From assembly GCA_963971535.1 (NCBI GenBank), contig OZ020591.1:12362577-12426576 (forward strand): a DNA stretch of 64,000 bases, written 5' to 3'. Position 1 is the first letter of the stretch. Every line of letters starts with the position of its first letter. A program made the position numbers and the translations under genes. Below are positions 49,983 through 60,985 of this stretch, piece by piece. The notes below the pieces were generated by a model, which had not been told where the DNA came from, searched no databases, and saw only the letters and a list, made by a program, of their open reading frames with translations. The stretch is from Notolepis coatsorum (taxonomy: Eukaryota > Chordata > Actinopteri > Aulopiformes > Paralepididae).

Positions 49983-50836
49983 TGTTACGGACCCTGTCCT
50001 TATGTATGTATATAGAGGGAGTTATGTATGTTATCTGTTGTATATATAGGCATGTTTTGTTTGTTGTTGTCTTGTCTCCCTCTTGTGTCTACAAATCCCC
50101 ATTCTCAGGTGTCTCCCAGTCCCAGTTGCAGCAGCAGCTGAGGCTCGTCAGCAATTAAGCTTCACACCCCTTCATATACCCCATTGTGTGCCGTGTTAGT
50201 TAGCTCTCTGGTTCATTGGTTGTGGTAACTATTTTCTGGTATATTTTGTGGTAGAGCTCCCTCTGTCGTTTGCTATAGAGCCGTGACTCTTTGGGGGTAT
50301 ATTGTGTAGAGCTGGTGAAGGCTCTGGTATTGTGTAGAGCTGGTGAAGGCTCTGGTACTCTGTGTTTTTGGTGTAACTCTCATTGTATCTTTTGGTGTTT
50401 GTTGTTTGTAGTACATTTCTGTTTAACCCCACCTGTGTATATTTATTCCTTTGTCACCCAGCCTATGGTGATTCCTTTTCTTTGTATTAATCTTTTGTTT
50501 CGCACACAGGGACATTGAGGACAGGAAGATACCCTGGGGTCTACATTTTTGCATCACGTAGGTGACCTGCTGTTAAAGACACCAGCCTTAGAGTGAGCAC
50601 CGCCACCTGTACTTTTGGGCGTCCGCGCCTGTAAGGGGGGGGTGGGTTTTCATTTCCTTTTGATATTTCATTTGGTGCCACTAGGTAGTCCTCCTTGCTC
50701 TCTGTGTTGCTGAGTTTTTGTGTTTATAACAATAAATACTATTATTTTGCAAATTGTTTCATGGTTTTGTGTCACTGCACCCTCACCTACGCTGCCTGTG
50801 GCCTTGTGTTGCGTCTCCTTACTGGGGTACGTAACA
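49983..50836. repeat. Probable solo LTR
   Basis: It starts TGTTACGGACC and ends CGTAACA, 854 bp, with an AATAAA signal at about 50730 (AACAATAAATAC) and a TATATATAGG near 50041, both in the order expected of a plus-strand LTR. The related sequence at 56085-56115 lacks it (AAACTCATATTTAGC), which supports insertion. No clean target duplication is visible and no primer site or coding region accompanies it. Confidence 0.6.
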
Positions 50837-50860
50837 TAAAATTTCACTAATAACACTTAA

Positions 50861-52652
50861 CACTTTGGTCGCCAAAAACGCCTTACCACGTCATTCCCTG
50901 CCATGCTCATTCTGCCAAAGACGCCGTACCACGTCATTGAGATCAATATTTCAAAAATCTGTGATCGCAATCATATTTCTCCCCCGGAGACTTGAGATCT
51001 ACTGTTGATCCCCTCTCAACTCTCCAACGGTTCAAGAGCGCCATCTGGTGGCGGATCGCTCAAACCGGAAACGGAAGCTGGTGCTCATTCCAATTCGGTC
51101 CGATCACTCGCTAATAGTCCCGGGACTCAAGCTAGACACAATGGATAGCAATCCGTTACCAATAACTCGATAAACAACATGATTTGGACGTATATACTAT
51201 TATACAACCTGGAGATGGATGGCATATTTCAACATCCCATAATAGGAATATTTCTGCTCCACGCTGAGGGATTTGGGGCGCTTTTTCAATGTATGTGATG
51301 TATAGATTGGGGGAAGATGGTAGCATCTAACGGTGCCAGGTCAGAGAGGGCAGAAATGTGTTTGGCTTAGCAGAGGTTGGTTCAGAGCGAGGGAACACCA
51401 CACTGAGCAGGGTGTTTTGTTTTGCTGAAGACATAACACTGATAGCGAGAGCGAGGGAGAGGGGTTCATCTTAATGAAACAGTAGAAAACTGCATTTTAA
51501 TGTGTGAAAGGTTAGCAGTTGTCATGACAACGCGGCACCTGACAACCAGAAAGGGGTGGGCTATCATAGTTATGACGAAGATCCTATAAAGCTGACAGTG
51601 GTTCCGGGTAAGGCAGACCAAAAATCTGACTGAGACTAAGAGGGAAGGAACCAGGAGAGACTCTTCCTCCTCCACCACGGAGGGGGGGGGGGGGGAGGGA
51701 GAATGCCACATCACCAGTAGCTTCGGCTACCACGAGGATGGTCTTAGGCTAACAAACAGGCCTGAACACTATTGGACTGAATCACAAAAGGACGATAGAC
51801 GAACACACCGAAAGATCATTAGAATAGACTCTTCAAGGACGATACAATCTGATAACATCTGATTATGAGGTTCTGTTTAGAGCAATAAAACAACGCTTTT
51901 CCTCATAAGGTATCTCACGGTGTCGGAGTGTCGAATTCTTACGGAAGTGGAGAATTATTATGGTTTATGGATTGCACTAACGGGGGAGATAAGGATCTTA
52001 TCTGCCAGTATCGGAGACGTCAGGACCATTAAAATGACACAACGCAGAGGAATTGGATGGAGGGCCAAACAGACGAAGACGTGATACTGGCCAGTTTGAT
52101 CAGGATCTTACAACGCTCATCGCCCAACGCTACGAGGAAGTTACGGTAAGTTTCAGCGTTATTTTTTAACGTGTTCGATACAAACTGCTCTAATGATCAT
52201 ATCACCCACACTAGATGAATCATCTAACGTTGGCCACGGAATTATAAACGACCCCCCCCCCCCCCCATCCGGTCAACATCAGATGATAAGTAGTAACTTC
52301 TAGAAGCACGTCCATTTGAAATTTTTTATCTCGCGCAGATCGCTATCAAACTGTATTTGATCATCAATATAATGCATTTAGGGCTATAAATCACGTTCTG
52401 GAGAATGCTGCAGAAAACGATAAAAACATACTTATACTTTAGACCGTATTTTAGTATGAATATGTGAATGAAAAAGTATAACGTTGCTACACCCTGAACA
52501 ATAGATACTTGACGTTGAATGGGCCATAGTAATGTCAATTTAGCAATACAATTTAAAAAGTTATAGCCCTGCAAAGAAGGGGAACTTCTCCATAGACAAA
52601 TAGAGCTGGCGTGGGATGGTTTATTATGAATATAAGCCTGGCGACCAAAGTG
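50861..52652. mobile_element. piggyBac-like element, 1.8 kb
   Basis: CACTTTGGTCGCC and inverse GGCGACCAAAGTG ends, with TTAA at 50857-50860 and 52653-52656. The host repeat occurs uninterrupted at 56113-56128 (ACACTTAAAAT). The outer 400-500 bp on each side are related to the MITE 16161-17112 in the opposite orientation; the middle (about 51250-52130) is extra. No transposase frame remains. G-run at 51682 and C-run at 52252. Confidence 0.88.
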
Positions 52653-52798
52653 TTAAAATCATTGATAAGCAAACGTAGTGCTGAAAATATGCTGTTGATA
52701 GGGTTAGGGTCTTTACTCTTGGCTACATTTGAAAAACATTCATTAATACGGACTGTATTGATCTATTTATGACGTGATATTCATTTCGTCAGGCTTAC

Positions 52799-53720
52799 CG
52801 CTTTGACGGCCAACCGCGTAATATTACATGTTTCAGCGGCAACGCTTGAGCGCCAAAAACGTAAGAATACGTTTTTAGATCCTTTGATATTTTTCCTTTG
52901 ATCCCCGTTCTAAACGATCATCCGTATCACTCTAGCCGTCCCTGGCTCTTTTGCTTACGTTGGAATTGCAATGCCGATCGAATCTCACCAGGTGGCAGTA
53001 TCGCCTACCTTTTGAACTCTGATAGAAAGGGATCAGTAGAGACAATGGCTGAACTGGACTATCAAGACTCCTCACTCTGAGGGGGAGGAACTGCAAAGCA
53101 ATCGCTAGCAGATCTGCTCGCCTCAAAACCTATAGTTTCCCGTAAACATGTGTAATTACATATAAACGAGTAATCGCGATCGCCGATGGGATCATTGGAA
53201 TTATTCTTTTTGGAGTACCTTCTGGCCAAGGTAAGGACCCCCTATGTCTATTTTACCGAACCTGTAACATGTTTCTGTAACGATCAGTGTCTTACTTTAC
53301 CGGACCTAAACCAAGCGTTTTCTAACGATCGCATTTTCGGGGTAAGACTACTACTTGATGATTTTGCGAAGGCACATGTGTACATGGTATATACCTTTAA
53401 TTTGGGAGTAATTGGGGTTTCAGGGGATCAACCAGAACGATTTGGGCTTATTGCATATAACGCGTTTTATCTCGCGATCTATGGAAAAAGACTGGATTCT
53501 TTTGGAAATGGGCTATGTTTAGCGTGTAATAAACTACAAACTACAGTGTGTAGAAACAAACTCTTTTTTACATGTTGGACTAGAAATAGTGTCTGTCAAA
53601 TTAGCCATACTATTGTCTCCATAGCTATAATATAGAATATACAATAGCTCTGCAAAGATTGTGAAATATCGTGAAAATGGTCAAGAAAAGCTGGCGCTAA
53701 AGGGCGTGGCCGTTAAAGAG
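52799..53720. mobile_element. piggyBac-like MITE, mutated ends
   Basis: CGCTTTGACGGCCAACCGCG at the left and GGCGTGGCCGTTAAAGAG at the right are imperfect inverted repeats, flanked by TTAC (52795) and TTAA (53721). The 149-codon frame at 53186-53635 shows no known domain. Confidence 0.6.
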
Positions 53721-53789
53721 TTAAAGGTGCTATAGATAAAAAAAATTTTTTTTAACTTTTTCTAGATTTTTGTTCCCATCCCATTTTAG

Positions 53790-54085
53790 TGGTTATGCCT
53801 CCTCCGATACATGTGGAGTCAGCCAGCCGCTTCTTTTCACCCGACAGCGAGGACTCTCACTGGGGGAATGTAACGCGTGTGGAGGTTCACGCTATTTCCC
53901 CCCGATCCCCTCCCTGCTGAACAGGCGCCCCCCGACTGACCACCCGCTAACACTGCCAATAGTAGTAGTAGGGACGACTGACCAAGCCGGAGGTACCGCT
54001 GACAGATGGATTCGATCCCAGAGTCTCTGCGGTGGTAGGCGAGTGCATTCTCCACTGCAGTACCCAGCCGCACCATATATAATAT
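53790..54085 (-). mobile_element. tRNA-derived SINE
   Basis: A diverged inverted copy of the SINE at 3035-3408. Shared parts include the head GGTGCGGCTGGGTACTGCAG on the minus strand, a B box GGGATCGAATCC and the end TGTATCGGAGGAGGCAT. Confidence 0.8.
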
Positions 54086-54251
54086 TTCTATGTAGAGTAT
54101 TATCTTTTTTTTTTTTATCCATAGAGCTTTTAGAAAGGTGTAATTAATTAATTGATCATTTAAAAAATTTTGCGGGTCCTAAATGAATGTTGTTGTTTAC
54201 ATGTTGCAGGCATGTATCCCTTCCCTACTTGAGCCTCTGTGTGACTCTGAC

Positions 54252-54499
54252 CTCCTTCATGATGCGTATGGCCTCTGTGCGGTGCTGGGGGGGTGGGTAC
54301 AGCAGTATCCGGTGGTAGAGAGACTGCAACACCGGCTTCATGGACTCCACGCAGCCCACCAGGCGCACCAGCTCTGCCGCCATGTAACACACCGTCCGCA
54401 CCACCGGCGCGATCCTGGCGGGGGCGCTGGTGGAGCAGCCAGACCCCCTGCCCTGGTCAGACACCCCTCCAGTGGAGCTGTCCATTTCCTGACAAAACC
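54252..54499 (-). CDS. arfgef3: arfgef3 exon
   Basis: A 248-bp exon, phase 1 to 0. It encodes EMDSSTGGVSDQGRGSGCS, PVVRTVCYMAAELVRLVGCV, ESMKPVLQSLYHRILLYPPP and QHRTEAIRIMKE. Human: GVSDHGRGSGCSCTAPALSG and AAELVRLVGSVDSMKPVLQS. The acceptor is TTGTCCTCAG at 54500-54502, downstream of a C-run (minus strand). The donor GTCAGA starts at 54251. Confidence 0.96.
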
Positions 54500-54616
54500 C
54501 TGAGGACAAGGGGTGGGGGGGGGGGGGGTCACAAGAGAGGACACTATCAAACAACATCAGAGTTGCAATAATAGTCTTCTGACGTATTATTCACATTTTC
54601 AAAACTTCTTATGACC

Positions 54617-55983
54617 ACCCTGCTATCAGAAGGTCTCATTGAGTCATGGTGTCCTACTCAATCAACCCTGCTATCAGAAGGTCTCATTGAGTCATGGTGT
54701 CCTACTCAATCAACCCTGCTAACAGAAGGTCTCATTGAGTCATGGTGTCCTACTCAATCAACCCTGCTATCAGAAGGTCTCATTGAGTCATGGTGTCCTA
54801 CTCAATCAACCCTGCTAACAGAAGGTCTCATTGAGTCATGGTGTCCTACTCAATCAACCCTGCTATCAGAAGGTCTCATTGAGTCATGGTGTCCTACTCA
54901 ATCAACCCTGCTATCAGAAGGTCTCATTGAGTCATGGTGTCCTACTCGATCAGCCCTGCTAACAGAAGGTCTCATTGAGTCATGGTGTCCTACTCAATCA
55001 ACCCTGCTATCAGAAGGTCTCATTGAGTCATGGTGTCCTACTCAATCAACCCTGCTATCAGAAGGTCTCATTGAGTCATGGTGTCCTACTCAATCAACCC
55101 TGCTATCAGAAGGTCTCATTGAGTCATGGTGTCCTACTCAATCAACCCTGCTATCAGAAGGTCTCATTGAGTCATGGTGTCCTACTCAATCAACCCTGCT
55201 ATCAGAAGGTCTCATTGAGTCATGGTGTCCTACTCAATCAACCCTGCTATCAGAAGGTCTCATTGAGTCATGGTGTCCTACTCAATCAACCCTGCTATCA
55301 GAAGGTCTCATTGAGTCATGGTGTCCTACTCAATCAACCCTGCTATCAGAAGGTCTCATTGAGTCATGGTGTCCTACTCAATCAACCCTGCTAACAGAAG
55401 GTCTCATTGAGTCATGGTGTCCTACTCAATCAACCCTGCTAACAGAAGGTCTCATTGAGTCATGGTGTCCTACTCAATCAACCCTGCTAACAGAAGGTCT
55501 CATTGAGTCATGGTGTCCTACTCAATCAACCCTGCTAACCAGTGGTGCGTTATTGAAATCATCTGGGGTGACACGCACCACGTGCACGCGCGCTCCTGGC
55601 GCGTGCGCGCGCTCCCGCGAATGCGCATTTAATGTCCCCTCGCTTGGGCACAGACTAAAGACAGTGCCTAATTGCCTCTACGAATGGAATGTAACACGTC
55701 TTCACAACAAGGTAGGTGTGAATGTGTCTGAGAACGTATTTAACACACCTGACGACCGGCGCTATTGATATGCAAATAGCGAGTGAGCTTGCACTCCGTG
55801 CTACCCCGTCCCATGAACAACGCATGCCTGCTGCTAACAGAAGGTCTCATTGAGTCATGGTGTCCTACTCAATCAACCCTGCTAACAGAAGGTCTCATCG
55901 AGTCATGGTGTCCTACTCAATCAACCCTGCTATTAGAAGGTCTCATTGAGTCATGGTGTCCTACTCAATCAACCCTGCTAACA
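54617..55983. repeat. 48-bp minisatellite, about 22 copies
   Basis: The unit is CTGCTATCAGAAGGTCTCAT, TGAGTCATGGTGTCCTACTC plus AATCAACC, with a T/A variant (CTATCAG or CTAACAG). 48 is divisible by three, so a 16-residue repeat stays open over hundreds of codons on the plus strand. About 19 copies lie left of a hAT MITE (55540-55830) and three right of it. No relation to an arfgef3 exon seen. Confidence 0.94.
55540..55830. mobile_element. hAT-type MITE in the 48-bp minisatellite
   Basis: Perfect 8-bp duplication CTGCTAAC at 55532-55539 and 55831-55838, though part of the repeat unit. Ends CAGTGGTGCGTT and inverse AACGCATGCCTG. The interior is GC-rich near the left end (CACGTGCACGCGCGCTCC), unlike its surroundings. 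Confidence 0.85.
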
Positions 55984-56128
55984 GTGAAAGCCCTGGGTCT
56001 TCTCTTTCTTAGGACTAAAACGATTTCATGACGGTGTCATTTCCTCGTGTCTAAATCATCCGGTTTCCGGTGCAATGCGCTGAGATTTCTATAAACTCAT
56101 ATTTAGCTACTGTAATAACACTTAAAAT
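55984..56128. repeat. Interspersed repeat family, left part
   Basis: TGAAAGCCCTGGGTCTTCTC onward matches 49865-49982, and after the hAT element below the family continues as at 52657-52790 and 60592-60748. Confidence 0.75.
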
Positions 56129-56735
56129 TAGGGATGTCCCAATCCGATCATGTGATCGGGGGCCGATCACGTGATTTTCAGAAGATTGGGATCGGGGGGG
56201 GGGGGGGGGGGGGTAATCAGGATTTTAATTTTTTTTTACTTTTTTTTTTTATTCAACAAACATGACCATGTTCACGTCTTAAACTCATACTGAGGCCTTA
56301 GTTTTGGTTTTAAATTGCATATCATCATTCATTTATTTATTTATTGTCACACAGAGCAGAAGAATTTTGCCAAAACAAACGCATTTCCTTTGATTTAATT
56401 ATACATCAAATGATTTATGTCATGGATGAGGGACATCCACTAGTTGCAGAACTTGCAGTCACCTGATTTTTACAGACGATGGCGCCATTGCTCTCATGAA
56501 GCAGCAGGTTGGAGGCGGAGTTTTTAGATTACTCGGGTTGCAATGCCTTGCTTGAATGAAGTTAACTTTTCACCTGGATAACGTCAACATTCAGGGTGAA
56601 TGTAATGTGAGAAATTGGGATGGGAGAATTTTTTTTTTTTTTTATCGGATCGGGAAAGATCGGTATCAGTAGATACTCAAAATCACATGATCGGGATCGG
56701 ATCGGGAGCAAAGAAATGTGATCGGGACATCCCTA
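56129..56735. mobile_element. hAT MITE with 8-bp target duplication
   Basis: TAGGGATGTCCCAATCC and inverse GATCGGGACATCCCTA ends; CTTAAAAT duplicated at 56121-56128 and 56736-56743. The homologous repeats elsewhere have this site once. A second copy of the element lies at 60986-61576. Confidence 0.93.
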
Positions 56736-56915
56736 CTTAAAATCATGGTAAACAAACGTAGTGCTGAAAATATACACTTTGACTGCTGTTTTGATAGGGT
56801 TAGGGTCTTTACTCTTGGCTACATTTGAAAAAGAAACGCAACATTAATTAATACGGACTGTATTGATCTATTTATGACGTGAAATAAATCTCAACCCGAG
56901 ACCGGGCCAATCGGG
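56736..56915. repeat. Interspersed repeat family, right part
   Basis: AAACGTAGTGCTGAAAATAT and ATAGGGTTAGGGTCTTTACT recur at 52675-52735 and 60600-60660. The family ends with GGGCCAATCGGGCTTAA at both 56915 and 60748. Confidence 0.75.
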
Positions 56916-57770
56916 CTTAAACTATGTTTTAAATTATGGCTATGTGTCTAATCTGCCTGTCGCTTATCAATGACTCGTTTTCCAGTCAACATTGTCGAAG
57001 CGGATTTTTTTTTATCGGTTAATTTTCGTTTTATAGCATTTTGAAAAGCCCTCATTTTCAAGGAAAATAAAAAGATTCCATAATAAACGCCCTGTACTGG
57101 AATATTCTAGAATACACAAAAACGTTGTAATTATTCTGCCTATTTATGAATAGTTTTCAAATAAACGCTAGATTATCGATAGTATATATGTACGTATGCA
57201 CGCTATATAGGCGATCTGAAAAATCGATTATCTGATTTCCTCAAAGCCATCGCCCACACACACACACACACACATAGGGCGAACGCTGAGAGCTCAGCGA
57301 ATACAACTCTGATTATCCCAAGACTTGTAAAATAGATTCCTTACCTCAGATCAGATGTTCTCCAAAAAGATCATTCCAATTCCTGATCGCCATTCCAAAA
57401 ATCGATCGCTTTTATTGATTCAACGCTACATACTGTAAACACATATTCCACGCTGTTCTGATGGTCCACAATGAATCTGATCGGCTCAGGTTACACGCCT
57501 GAGAAGTAAAATGTGGATTCCGGATTTTTCTTTTCTCATCCATTTTCATTGAGTCCATTCCAAAAGGGTGCATTACCATCTGGGAGACGATAGGGGGCGT
57601 TTTTTTCCCACATCTGAGCTCCTACAGGGGCTGCATACCAACGGGAGACTCGGTTGATGAAATATGAATTCAGATCGCTAATAAAAAAATAAAACGCTAA
57701 TTGTCGTGGTGGCCATTCAGGCGTCGGGCTGATAACACGTGTTATCACGTGGTGGGCACTGAAAGTGTTA
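56916..57770. mobile_element. piggyBac-like MITE, inverted relative of 43694
   Basis: TTAA at 56912-56915 and after GGCACTGAAAGTG at 57770. The interior matches 43694-44571 in reverse orientation, with a truncated left end (no CACTTT terminus). Confidence 0.75.
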
Positions 57771-58242
57771 AGGGGTTAACAACCAGGAAATACCCAAGAG
57801 AAAGTTTTATGTTATTTGTTACTTATTTCTGCAACCAGGGTAATGGGAATGATAATATCGTTATCCAAAGTGACTTACAAGTTCTGTACAACAGGTCAGC
57901 AGGAAGGGAACAACTCTGGCTGCTAAGTAACAAACTGTGTTGAAACTTGGGTGCTACAGTCTTGAGTGCATAGTAGTAAAGACATATTAGCATAGTAAGT
58001 AGTAATATAGGCAAGGAAGATTATTTAGTAGCAAAGTGCATGATAGTAAAAGACATTACGAAGGTTCGTTTTTTTTTTTTTTTCAGATATTGATTGTGTT
58101 TTTAGTCGACAGCGGAACATTGGTTGGGTTTCAGCTGCTGTCCTGACTGTGGTGGGAATCTGGTTCCACCGCTGTGGAGTGAGGACCGAGAATAGCCGGC
58201 TTCCCTCTTAGCTTGGGAAGTGACGGTACGTTCTTCACACAC
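57771..58242. other. Intron without recognised features
   Basis: Mostly unremarkable apart from a T17 run near 58070. The stretch 58140-58242 just beyond the exon donor is intronic. Confidence 0.5.
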
Positions 58243-58367
58243 CTTGACTGAGCCGGTCCGCTAGCCGCTCTCGCTCCAGCGGTCCTGTGTGGCCGTGGTG
58301 AGAGCTGATGGTTTTATCGTTGACAGGGTTCCCCATCAACACCACCAGGGACGGGCACAGCTGCTTC
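58243..58367 (-). CDS. arfgef3: arfgef3 exon
   Basis: A 125-bp exon, phase 2 to 1, encoding KQLCPSLVVLMGNPVNDKTI, then SSHHGHTGPLERERLADRLS. The human match is NLCPALIVILGNPIHDKTIT. The second half diverges strongly, as expected for the serine-rich loop. The acceptor is GCCCACAG and the donor GTGTGT. Joining with exon 59614 restores the conserved tryptophan codon. Confidence 0.93.
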
Positions 58368-58553
58368 CTGTGGGCAGAAGGAGTGAGCAAACAGACCCAG
58401 GTGACACTTCTGGCTCCAATACCATTTAGCGAGGTTAGATTTCCGATAACAGATATCTGCTGATGTCCTGATTTATTTTCAGGACAGTGTGAAGATTGAA
58501 GAACATCCCTCCCTTTAAGATAGAACAGAAAGCGTGTTTCTAGTAGAATTGGG

Positions 58554-59034
58554 TACCGTTCACATTTGAACCGATACCGGTACCAGATTCTGGAATTCGG
58601 TATCGGTACCCAACGCTACCTTTTTTCGTTAGTTAACTCTCTCTGTAATAACAAAAAAAAATTATTTCAGTTATAATAAATAAGTCCAAACTTCTCAATT
58701 TCAACATTGTTATTTATTTTGAACCTTTTGTTATTTATTGTTGTAACACACCTCATGTATTATGTTTTTAAATGTTTAAATATCAACATTATCTGGCCGT
58801 CCTCCAGTCAATATGATCAAACTCCTCTGACCTCGTCTGGTCTTTCCAAAGAGACAGGACAGTAATATATATCTGTGGAAAAGGCTCCCTCTTGTCTAGT
58901 AATATTACACTCGTACACTAAACATGTAAAGGTACAGACATTTGGTACCGAATGAGGCAGCATGAATCGGTACTCGTGGTACCGATGTCATTTGGTCGGT
59001 ACCTTAAAAGTACAAAGTTCGGTACCCAACCCCA
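58554..59034. mobile_element. hAT MITE with 8-bp target duplication
   Basis: Ends TAGAATTGGGTACCG and inverse CGGTACCCAACCCCA; GTTTCTAG at 58546-58553 and 59035-59042. The interior contains repeated GGTACCGAT-type palindromes. Confidence 0.9.
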
Positions 59035-59292
59035 GTTTCTAGAGCTTATTTGCTTTAACCACAAACAAATACAAAAAGGTTAATGTTTCACACTCATCAG
59101 TGCCACAGGGTTATGCATATTATACGTACAGGGCACAGCATATTATTGCGCTATTGCTGTGAGGAATTGTATCTGTGCTTATATCGGCAGATAATATTTC
59201 AATATTTCATGCCAAGGACCCCGAAACATAAGCGTTTGGCCAAAGGACCTCAGCTTTGAGTAAAATGCAAATGAATAACTAAAGAGATCTTG

Positions 59293-59613
59293 CATTACCA
59301 TAATGAGGTCAGCGAAACCTCTGCACAGGTGCATTGTGGGCGGAGCATTACCATATGAGGTCAGCGAAACCTCTGCACAGGTGCATTGTGGGCGGAGCAT
59401 TACCATAATGAGGTCAGCGAAACATCTGCACAGGTGCATTGTGGGCGGAGCATTACCATATGAGGTCAGCGAAACCTCTGCACAGGTGCATTGTGGGCGG
59501 AGCATTACCATATGAGGTCAGCGAAACCTCTGCACGGGTGCATTGTGGGCGGAGCATTACCATTATGAGATCAGCGAAACCTCTGCACAGGTGCATTGTG
59601 GGCGGAGCATTAC
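59293..59613 (-). repeat. 52/53-bp tandem copies of exon end and splice donor
   Basis: Six copies start at 59293, 59346, 59398, 59451, 59503 and 59555, following the true junction at 59608-59614. Each contains the last 45 bases of exon 59614-59718 (including MHLCRGFADLI codons) plus 7 intron bases GTAATGC. Three of the six (59346, 59451, 59503) have exactly the same donor context as the exon, ATATG/GTAATG. Confidence 0.95.
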
Positions 59614-59718
59614 CATATGAGGTCAGCGAAACCTCTGCACAGGTGCATTGTGGGCGGACAGCTGCTAAGCATGGAGAGGATGCACTCGAGATAGAGAAGC
59701 TGGAGGAGCTGGTTATCA
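59614..59718 (-). CDS. arfgef3: arfgef3 exon
   Basis: A 105-bp exon, phase 2 to 2, encoding DNQLLQLLYLECILSMLSSC, then PPTMHLCRGFADLIW with the last codon split. Human: QLQLLYLECILSVLSSSSSS and MHLHRRFTDLIWKNLCP. The acceptor is CTACTCCAG. The donor is ATATG/GTAATG; if it is skipped the next in-frame codon is TAA. The 3' half of the exon has been copied six times into the intron. Confidence 0.96.
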
Positions 59719-59727
59719 CTGGAGTAG

Positions 59728-59730
<3 letters not shown>

Positions 59731-59780
<50 letters not shown>
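59731..59780. repeat. (CA)n microsatellite
   Basis: About 24 CA units just upstream (in the gene sense) of the acceptor of exon 59614-59718, so (TG)n on the gene strand. Confidence 0.95.
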
Positions 59781-59784
<4 letters not shown>

Positions 59785-60591
59785 AGTGCAAGGTAGGAAA
59801 GCTAGAGCTAACTAAACTAAAAGACACATTGTATTGTGATTGAGTCAACTGCATGAAAATAAAAATGTTGAATTTAAAAGGACTATACTGTTGTCACTAT
59901 ACTGGTGATCAAACCTTCCTTATATGTATCTCCTGGTTGTGTTAACAAACATGTTGCCTCTTGTCAGAGATCGAAGCTGGCATTGGACCACAAGGGAGCA
60001 ACGGACAGCTTGTGGTCATGAACAAGGAAGTAGAGAGAGGGAGGGGGGCGGGATTTAATTGAGAGAGAGGGGGGGGGGAGATATAATTTAATCTAACTTA
60101 ATTGAGAGAGAGTGAGGGAGAGAGAGAGAGAGAGAAGGGGGAGAGGTAGAGAGAAAGACTAAGGCCCAATCCCAATTTGCTTCCCTTGGCCCTACCCCTC
60201 GTTTGAGTGAAATTGTAATTCTGCTTCAATGCATACAATTCAATAATTGCTTTTCTTAGTCCAGTTAGATTACTTTCTGAATTCCGTTTCTGATTCTTTC
60301 AATCTTTATTTCATCTTGAAGGATCATCATTTACAATGATGTTGAGAGGTACAGTACATGTAGAAACAGAAAAGTCAATACATTTAACTATTTAAATGAG
60401 TTAAAACAACTACAGCCTGAGGTGAAATGGTGGGCTGTTATAGATTTAAACTGACCAATGGAATTTTAATTTGAAAGTGCATGTAAGGGCAAAACATTCA
60501 ACGTGTCAGGGGCACAGACACTAAAAGCAGATTTTCCTAATTCAGTGCAAACTCTGGGCACATTAACCTGTTAAGCCATATTTTCAGAAAA
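59781..60591. other. Intron, GA-rich then unremarkable
   Basis: A GAGAGAGGGG-rich stretch at 60040-60150. No gene or clear repeat. Confidence 0.5.
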
Positions 60592-60748
60592 GTGCGAAAC
60601 AAACGTAGTGCTGAAAATATATACTGCTGTTTTGATAGGGTTAGGGTCTTTACTCTTGGCTACATATTTGAAAAAGAAATGGACTGTATTGATCTATTTG
60701 TGTCACGTGAAATAAATCTCTGCCCGGGACCGGGCCAATCGGGCTTAA
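60592..60748. repeat. Interspersed repeat family fragment
   Basis: Third copy of the family described at 56736-56915. It ends in GGGCCAATCGGGCTTAA, where the piggyBac-type MITE begins. Confidence 0.75.
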
Positions 60749-60906
60749 CCCTTTCACTGCCTCGCTACCAAAACGGTTAACCCTTTCACTGCCACACACA
60801 ACAGCCGGTTAACCCTTTCACTGCCACACGGCAGAAGGTTAACCCTTTACTATCACACAAGTGTGATAGTAAAGGGTTAACCTTCTGTCGTGTGGCAGTG
60901 AAAGGG
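60749..60906. mobile_element. piggyBac-type palindromic MITE
   Basis: TTAA at 60745-60748 and 60907-60910. Four CCCTTTCACTGCC-type half units form a hairpin centred on TATCACACAAGTGTGATA near 60862. Confidence 0.85.
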
Positions 60907-60985
60907 TTAAGACTAAGAGGTTAAGCGTAAGCCAATCACCAATAATGGCTTCACACAGAAAAAGATGCCAGTCTCATATCCCTAC

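Noticed and set aside
53186-53635. 149-codon frame as a gene
   Set aside because: It lies within a piggyBac-like MITE and has no recognisable domain or homologue that I can name.
54611-55768. 385-codon frame with 16-residue repeats
   Set aside because: It is a minisatellite with a unit divisible by three. The frame is antisense to the gene, starts in intron and runs into a MITE.
59179-59786. Repeated frames on both strands with HCGRSITIMRSAK- or MHLCRGFADLI-type units
   Set aside because: They are tandem copies of the arfgef3 exon end; the frames are shadows of that exon.
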